Assembly: GCF_000711695.1 (NCBI RefSeq)
Contig: NW_013546917.1
Coordinates: forward strand, 1 to 64,000
DNA from: Tilletiaria anomala UBC 951
Lineage: Eukaryota; Basidiomycota; Exobasidiomycetes; Georgefischeriales; Tilletiariaceae
Reading direction: 5' to 3'
DNA length: 64,000 nucleotides
Shown: in pieces, positions 58,291 through 64,000 of the stretch
Layout: the number at the start of each line of letters is the position of its first letter
Position numbering within the stretch: position 1 is the first letter of the stretch
Program-made: the position numbers and the translations under genes
Notes under the pieces: model-generated
The model's input: only the letters and a program-made list of their open reading frames with translations
Told to the model about the DNA's origin: nothing
Databases searched by the model: none

Positions 58291-58861
58291 CATGCCGGTA
58301 TCTCGGTCGCTTGCCACCTTCACTTCTGCCGCTCTTCGAGCGTGCTCGGTTGCCAAGCCTGGTTCCTTCGCAGGCGGTTGAGAAGCTCATGCGGCAGATT
58401 GACGCACTTGAATCTCAAGGCGCTTCTCATGTGGTGCGAGTGAGTCTGAATCTGCTCAATGCTTCGATTGATGGGGCACACACGATCGCTAAGGCCGATG
58501 AAGCGAACATGACGAGCAACATGGTACATTCTATCTGTATGTCCTCAGCTGGGATTCGTTGCCGGGCTTGGAGAGCAGCTGGTGATGATGCTCAGCCGAG
58601 CTCTTTGCGCACCCAGCACACCGAAGCGAAAAGTAATTTTGGAATAGCTGCTGGTGGTGGCGGCAGGGACAATATTTGCACGTCAACAAACTGAACTGAG
58701 GCAATAGCGGTGCGTATGACTTTGTCGACTCGCTAGAGGCTGTGGAGAGCTGCCGAAGTAGTAGCAAAATAATGTCTGCAGGGCTGAGCGAGGACGAGTT
58801 GCTGGCGAAGCAGTATGTCGAATTGAAAGCATTCGCGGAATACGCATGGAAGCACAGTTAG
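58291..58861 (+). CDS. Candidate small multi-exon gene, unrecognised
   Basis: This is a tentative call. A coding-like stretch GCG...CGA at about 58373-58438 (AVEKLMRQIDALESQGASHV, helical) is flanked by an acceptor-like ttcgcag and a donor gtgagt. A final open stretch at about 58706-58861 reads YDFVDSLEAVESCRSSSKIM, then SAGLSEDELLAKQYVELKAF and AEYAWKHS before TAG. Both look like helical parts of a small coiled-coil protein. The ATG at 58291 (MPVSRSL) is a possible start. I could not fix the middle exons or name a family, and the given ends are outer limits. It would converge with SGT1. Confidence 0.25.
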
Positions 58862-59004
58862 AATCGGAATCGTTGCCCACGCATCGGTCAGTGAGCATTG
58901 AGTTTTGAGGTGCCGAATCGCAAGGCATTAATGCATCTGTTTCTTGAGGCCCGAACAGCTATGTGCTGTGTATGGCACAGTTTCCGAACTGTAGCTTATC
59001 TAGG

Positions 59005-59935
59005 CTAAGCACCATACTTTCTCGGCACCATGCCATCCGGCGGCTGAGTTTCGACCCTGCCCTTACCCACCTCTTCCCAATTGGTCGAGAGTGCTGTCCC
59101 ATTACTCTCCTGGAAGCTCTTCATCATCGCCCGCCTTGTGTCCTCGTTGGCATTTGCGTAAATCTTTTGGAAAAATTTGTTGATGTCCGAGTCCTCCTCT
59201 TGCTTGCTTTCTGCCAATGTGTCGTAATCGAGTGCGTCCCACTTGTTGGAAGGCCGCTTGCCGGGTGCAGATGCGGATGGGCCGCTGCTTGACTCTGCGG
59301 CAGGATCAGTGGGTACGCTCATTGGTATTGTCGACGAGCTCGGGACGGCTGAGGATGCCGGCGCTGAAGGGGCCGAGGGCATTGTGTCAGCTCTACACGC
59401 CTCAGTGTGACATCAAACAAGGTCGAAACTTACTGCTTCCAGCGATAATCCCCCCAGTGTCACCTTGCAATCCTGCCCACCGGACCCCGGGTGCGGCTTT
59501 CACCAAAGATACTTCGACTTTTGTGCTCAGGATCTTGTATGCAGATGCTTGAGCATTCACGGAAGCGAAAAGCGGATCGATCTTGAGCGCTGTTTCTGAT
59601 CCATCGGCGCCTTTGATCGCAACATGGAGCTGCCATTGCCAAAGGAGAAGGGTAAGTGGCACATGTCATTGTCGCTTGTCAGTAGAGCTCCATCACAGTG
59701 ATAGAAATGCCATGTCGACTTACGCTATGTTCGCCAAACTGGACATCGAGGCGGTCCTCTGTCACGCCTTTGACAAAGACCGTGACAGTCACGGATGTGT
59801 CTGTCTGATAGTAGTCAAATCTGGAAGAGTCAGCGGATAGTAATGCAGAGAAGGTCCCAAGAAAGGAATTTAATGAGTGCGAATGCTCTGCGCGGGGAAA
59901 GTCGAGTCGTGCACTCACCTTGGCGACGACGACAT
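59005..59935 (-). CDS. SGT1: Sgt1-type co-chaperone with CS and SGS domains, no TPR
   Basis: Exons are 59935-59919, 59820-59724, 59629-59434 and 59390-59005 (231 residues). Sgt1 links Hsp90 to Skp1/SCF ubiquitin ligases, kinetochore assembly and, in plants and animals, NLR immune receptors. The CS domain starts almost at the N-terminus: FDYYQTDTSVTVTVFVKGVT, RLDVQFGEHSLHVAIK, then DPLFASVNAQASAYKILSTK, VEVSLVKAAPGVRWAGLQ. After a Ser/Pro/Ala linker the SGS domain is plain: NKWDALDYDTLAESKQEEDS, DINKFFQKIYANANEDTRRA, MMKSFQESNGTALSTNW. Yeast, plant and human forms carry about 120 residues of TPR before the CS domain. Here the first exon is 17 bases (MSSSP) and no TPR coding sequence was seen in the 540 bases upstream. 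Fly Sgt1 also lacks it. A missed upstream exon remains possible. Confidence 0.9.
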
Positions 59936-60471
59936 GACGCCTACCTGGCCAGGTCTCGGGACGAGCGTGAGACCTGATCCTCTCAGCAAGAGATCAGCTT
60001 GGATATGGACTGTTTGCAAGGTCTGGTGCTGACGTCGCTCACCTGCTGATTGCACAACTGTCGCTTTGATCAGCCTCTTAAGCAGTAGACCCGCTTGATC
60101 GCCTGAATGCGTGTGTATACGAACTTGCTTGCGAGGTTAATGAAAGAGCGAGCTTGAGCGTGCACGAACTGTCGTTGCGGGTATCGATTGCGTCGCGTCT
60201 TCGACTCAACCCTAATCAGTCGTCTCGTCATCTGCGTCTCCGGCCATGCGCCTTCAGTCAAAAGGAGCTTCGCATTACAACACTTCGATGACATTCCATG
60301 TGCAGGAAAAGATCACAACCTCACGGACTAGATGCCTTACTAACAAGACACCCCGCGCTTCAATGCCAGCCACACAGGACACTTCACAGACACTATAGAT
60401 GACCGATGAGCAGCAGTTTGAAAGGACGGAGTCTAGCATGCAATTCTGGGCATTGTTTGAGAGCTCCCGAA
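59936..60471. other. Gap between SNRNP27 and SGT1
   Basis: About 540 bases comprise the promoter of SGT1 and the 3' flank of SNRNP27, which lie on the same strand. No TPR-like helical repeat is seen in any minus-strand frame, and no RNA gene is recognised. Confidence 0.5.
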
Positions 60472-61490
60472 TCATTTGATCTTGTCCAAGATGCGATTGA
60501 AACCCCCCTTTCTAAAGGTGCAATAAAAAGAGCGTTTCCGTCAGCTTAGACATTCGACACCTTTCGCGTGTAGCTTTTGTTAGGAGGACTAGTGCATACC
60601 TGTTCATGTACTGTCTCCATGTCCGCTCCTGCTTGATCTTCGCATAGCCCAGCTGACTCGCGTCGTCAATCTTCTTGCCCTTGGTCGTCCCGAACCCACC
60701 AAAGCCCATGGCAGCCATCATTTCCTGCTGTTCATCACCCGCAGGCTGCGTCCTTGACTCTTCATCTGCTTCCGCTGTTCCATTTTCTAGCTCTTCACCT
60801 CGACGATTGTCGGCTCGACCAGATGAGGGCCTAGCTTTGTGTGCGTGCTCTTCCCCTCGTGAATGATCCACGTCGTGCCAGCGGTCGTCGTCACCCTCGC
60901 TCCGGTCTGATCTGCGTGTTGCTGGGGCTGGGCTGCGGCTACGGTTCCGACATATCCCCTCGCGGGGCGGTGGCACATCTCTGCGATGGTAATCAGGTGA
61001 TCGAGATCGCTGATAGTCTCTGCCTGACCTCGGGTCCAACGGCTGATGCCAATGGTCCCGTGCTGCGCCCCGTCGTTCATCTCTCCGGCCTCCACCATAG
61101 CGTGAATCTCCAGCCTCGCGATCATATCTGCTAGTAGTTCCTGAGGGCGGACGTGCAGAGGAGCGCTCTCTGTCGTAATGGTCACGGCCACGGGAAGGAT
61201 CGCCCCTTGAAGCAGATGCTGCTGCGCTCGAACTGCCGGCCCGAGGCCCGTAGTCTAGTTCTGTAGGACCCTCATCGTCTGGTAGAGGCAAATCGGATGG
61301 GCGTCAGGATGCGTCAGAGGAGTCATGAGGGATTCAAGGCGCGTAGCAGCTTACATCGTGATGCACCTCCCCTATAGTCGCTGTCGCGTCGCCCACCTCG
61401 AATGTACTCGTCGTGCCCGTGCACGCTGCTGCCGCCTCTGGAGCGGTCGTACTCGTTGTAGCGACTGCCGCTCGTGTGGCTTTCCGACAT
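60472..61490 (-). CDS. SNRNP27: U4/U6.U5 tri-snRNP 27 kDa protein (SNRNP27)
   Basis: Exons are 61490-61355, 61278-60600 and 60511-60472 (284 residues). It is a spliceosomal protein of the tri-snRNP that helps 5' splice-site handling. The C-terminus is diagnostic: MAAMGFGGFGTTKGKKIDDA, IKQERTWRQYMNR then, from the 40-base last exon, KGGFNRILDKIK. The N-terminal 200 residues are rich in Arg, Asp, Ser and Tyr (RS/RD-like), which is longer than in the human protein (155 residues). The first intron has two possible donors: gtaagc (chosen; gives GGASRYDEGP) and gtgcat 12 bases earlier. The start MSESHTSGSRYNEYDRS is the first ATG. It is divergent from the MAPKK gene. Confidence 0.9.
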
Positions 61491-61950
61491 TGCCGCTTGC
61501 TTCAGTGATCCGGATGCTCAAACCGCTTGCGCAGCCCCCAATTGATAGCCGAAGTTGGTGGAGGGAAGCCAAGCCACTGTACATGGAGTGTAATGTGCAT
61601 CCCATTGCTCGTTCCCTGTAGCACGAATAAACAAATATTTCGAGCGGCGCGCCTGCGGCCTGTGGCGCGTGGAAGCTGTGGGCTCTACGAAATTCAAATG
61701 AATCGACTCGAAGAATGACTGACCAACCTTAGTCAGGGTGCACAAGGCATCGGTTGCTGGTTCTCCTTCGGCCCGTCATTTTGATTCGCTGGCTTATGGT
61801 ATCAAGCAGCTGGAATCGTGGTGAAGCCCAAAGCCGAGGGAGTAGCACCACGTGGGACGCTGCCGTAGCTGACTGTCCCCGTCATCCCAACAGTCCCACT
61901 CATTGTCGTCACTTGGAGAGACAGGACTCCGCAGTCTCAAGACAACTACA
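61491..61950. promoter_or_regulatory. Divergent promoter of SNRNP27 and the MAPKK gene
   Basis: About 460 bases lie between the two start codons. No strong motif is seen. Open frames within it have no family features. Confidence 0.45.
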
Positions 61951-63927
61951 ATGTCAATCATACCTCCAAAGCCGGCAAAGCGGCCGGGTATGCCAAAGCT
62001 GAGCATCCCTTCAAGTGAGTGACTCAGTGCGACAGGTCACTGCGGGGCTGCGATCTCAGACCTCAGATGCATGGCCTCGCTCATTTTTTTCTCTTCAGGG
62101 CCTTCCTCCGCATCGACTGCATCGCAGACGAACGACAGCACATGGAGCTCGGGAAGAAATTCGAATATTAATGGAAGCATCAGTGGAACGAATGGCGCAA
62201 CTGTCTCAGGTGCCCTAGCACTATCGCTTGCGACGGGTCCCTTTGAGGAGAATGACGGGTACGAAGGCTCTGCAGGCTTTAGCACCACCGTTGCATGTGG
62301 CACTCAAAGCCTGTATCCAGATACGGTTCCGCAAGGCCAGCAACCGGGTGCGACAGACTTTACAGCGATGACAAACGACCTGCGCCGAGCCATTGGTGGG
62401 ATGCGCGTGGACGACAGCGCAAAGCGCAATGGGAAATCCTACCAGGAGGACGGAATGAGCGCGGGCTCTAATCTCAAGCTGCCTGTCGGACCCAAGCAAG
62501 GGGAGAATGGAATTGCAGGCCCGAGCAGGGTACCAGACGATCTAGTGCTCGAGGGCAACCTTGAAATCCTCGGGCGGCTTGGGGAAGGCGCAAGTGGTGA
62601 AGTCAAGAAAGCGAGGCACGTACCAACAGGATTGTTGATGGCCAAGAAAGTGAGCTTACCTGCTGAAAGCGACGCGTGTCAATTCCCTTTACTGATGGAA
62701 AGGTGGCTTGCTACACAGACCATTGCAACATCTCCAAATCCGGCGATTCACCGGCAGATCCTGCGAGAGCTGTCCTTCATTCGGACTTGCCACTCGGACC
62801 ACATTGTGCGCTACTACGGCGCGTTCCTGGAGGACGAGGACACGTCCATTGCCATCTGCATGGAATACTGCGAAGCTGGCAGTCTCGCGGCGATCTACAA
62901 GCGAGTGAAAGCGAGGGGCGGGCGGACAGGTGAAAAAATTCTTGGCAAGATCTCAGAATGCGTACTAAAGGGGCTTGGGTATCTGCACGAGCGCAAGATC
63001 ATCCATCGAGATATCAAACCCTCCAACATCGTCGTCACACGGCAAGGGCAGATCAAACTGTGCGATTTTGGCGTCTCTGGGGAGCTGATTAACTCGATGG
63101 CTGGCACATTCACCGGTACGAGCTATTACATGGCTGTGAGTCGCCTTTGAAAAGGAGACATACATTCTGCGCTTGCCAAGCTGACCCCCTTACATCCTCA
63201 GCCGGAACGCATCCAAGGGCTTCCATACACAATCAGTTCAGACGTCTGGTCTTTAGGCCTCACGATCCTCGAGCTTGCCTCAAACCGATTTCCGTTTCCG
63301 CCTGAGGGCGAGCCGCCACTGGGGCCAATCGACTTGCTCTCGTATGTCATATCTATGAAGGTACCAGAGCTGCAAGACGATGAGAGCGTCGGTGTCAAGT
63401 GGTCCAAGGCACTTCGCGATTTTATCGCGCGCTGTCTTGAGAAGGATGGGATCAAGCGGCCCGGACCTATCAAGATGATGAGTCATCCTTTCGTCAAGAA
63501 GAGCCAAACGAGAGTCCCACAGCCGGACTTGGCCCGCTTTGTGGCGGAAGTGTGGGGCTGGCCGGAACCAGACTCACACGGGAGTGTGTCGACGCACAAC
63601 ACGCCGACAAGTACGGAACCGCTTCTCCCAATCGGACGAACATTCAGCCTACGGCAGGCGCCGAAACCAAGCGAGCAAGTTGGAGTTGCAGAGGCGCGGG
63701 CGCAAGCAGCGGCACCCTCCACCTCATCCTCTTCCATCTCTGCGCGCCCGGCGCCAGATGCCCCAACTCGACTCAGTGTTGCGGGCCTTGGTCCCGTTAA
63801 CCTTCGCGACCTGGAGGGCCGCACAGCAGCAGATCGCACAGCCGCAAAGATGCGTGAAGCGGATCTCGGCTTGGTCGGAAGTCCGACAGAGGAGTACACA
63901 GAACCCCATTTCAACGAGAACTCTTAA
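61951..63927 (+). CDS. MKK1: MAP kinase kinase of the cell-integrity pathway (Mkk1/2-like)
   Basis: Four exons: 61951-62014, 62099-62649, 62719-63135 and 63202-63927 (585 residues). It phosphorylates the Slt2/Mpk1-type MAP kinase in response to cell-wall stress. The N-terminal 175 residues are disordered. The kinase domain follows: LEILGRLGEGASGEVKKARH, LLMAKKTI (Lys of the VAxK type), LRELSFIRTCHSDHIVRYYG, HERKIIHRDIKPSNIVV, IKLCDFGVSGELINSMAGTF, GTSYYMAPERIQGLPYT and SDVWSLGLTILELA. The activation-loop Ser and Thr lie in NSMAGTFTGTSYYMAPE, and the NRFPFPPEGEPPLGPIDLLS insert is typical of Mkk1/Mkk2 rather than Ste7 or Pbs2. The tail is long and Ala/Ser/Pro-rich. Intron 2 (62650-62718, 69 bases) has no in-frame stop; the family alignment MAKKTIATSPNPAIHRQ shows it is normally removed. 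Confidence 0.95.
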
Positions 63928-64000
63928 TCAGATTGTTTTCTGTTCACAAGAGCGAAGATTCCTAAGCATTGCGATAACTCGCAACCTATAACGTCAGAGA
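63928..64000. other. 3' flank of the MAPKK gene
   Basis: The last 73 bases of the window follow the stop codon; nothing else is seen. Confidence 0.5.

Noticed and set aside
58531-58767. 78-codon minus-strand frame near 58.6 kb
   Set aside because: There is no family feature; the + strand in the same place has better splice borders and more protein-like sequence.
1-64000. CRISPR arrays, bacterial operons, riboswitches, rRNA or tRNA genes
   Set aside because: None was seen; the window is spliced fungal nuclear DNA, and no direct-repeat array or structured RNA gene was recognised.

Overview
This window is nuclear DNA of a basidiomycete fungus, most likely a smut relative (Ustilaginomycotina). 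The reasons are many short introns (about 55-110 bases) with GT-AG ends in GC-rich genes, proteins with long Ser/Ala/Gly/Gln-rich stretches, and fungus-specific genes (KRE6, HbrB, Cbk1/Ukc1, Mkk1, Swi5-like fingers). The placement is inference. All exon models were built by eye from splice signals, reading phase and protein-family conservation, without transcript data.

Layout. 0.4-8.3 kb, all on the + strand: a secreted protein with three Kex2-separated repeats, an FMN-dependent monooxygenase, and the beta-1,6-glucan protein KRE6. 8.7-14.0 kb: CBC2 (-), UTP15 (+), DPH7 (-). 14.3-17.1 kb: a decayed retrotransposon relic. 17.3-24.5 kb: a PI-PLC-like protein (+), an unknown three-repeat protein (-), a leucine-rich-repeat nuclear-type protein (+) and a histidine-phosphatase-fold protein (-). 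25.2-28.2 kb: autophagy E1 ATG7 (-, nine exons). 28.2-32.7 kb: a 4.5 kb stretch with no recognised gene. 32.7-35.5 kb: a Swi5/Ace2-like zinc-finger factor. 36.1-39.5 kb: one long gene joining a histidine-phosphatase domain to an HbrB/Bit61 (TORC2) domain. 39.7-51.6 kb: VPS55 (-), NOT4 (+), UTP21 (-), HAS1 (+). 52.8-63.9 kb: the NDR kinase CBK1/UKC1 (+), a short SGT1 (-), SNRNP27 (-) and a cell-integrity MAPKK (+).

How genes relate. Three genes serve early ribosome assembly (UTP15, UTP21, HAS1), and UTP21 and HAS1 share one short divergent promoter. Three act on RNA caps, splicing or decay (CBC2, SNRNP27, NOT4). Several bear on wall and growth signalling (KRE6, CBK1, MKK1, the HbrB protein). 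Genes alternate in strand, giving repeated head-to-head and tail-to-tail pairs with convergent gaps of only about 130-240 bases. Most of the window is ordinary housekeeping DNA. The items most worth a second look are the phosphatase-HbrB fusion, the Kex2-type repeat protein, the TPR-less SGT1, and unusual splicing (a 13-base exon, a GC-AG intron, and stop-free introns whose length is a multiple of three).
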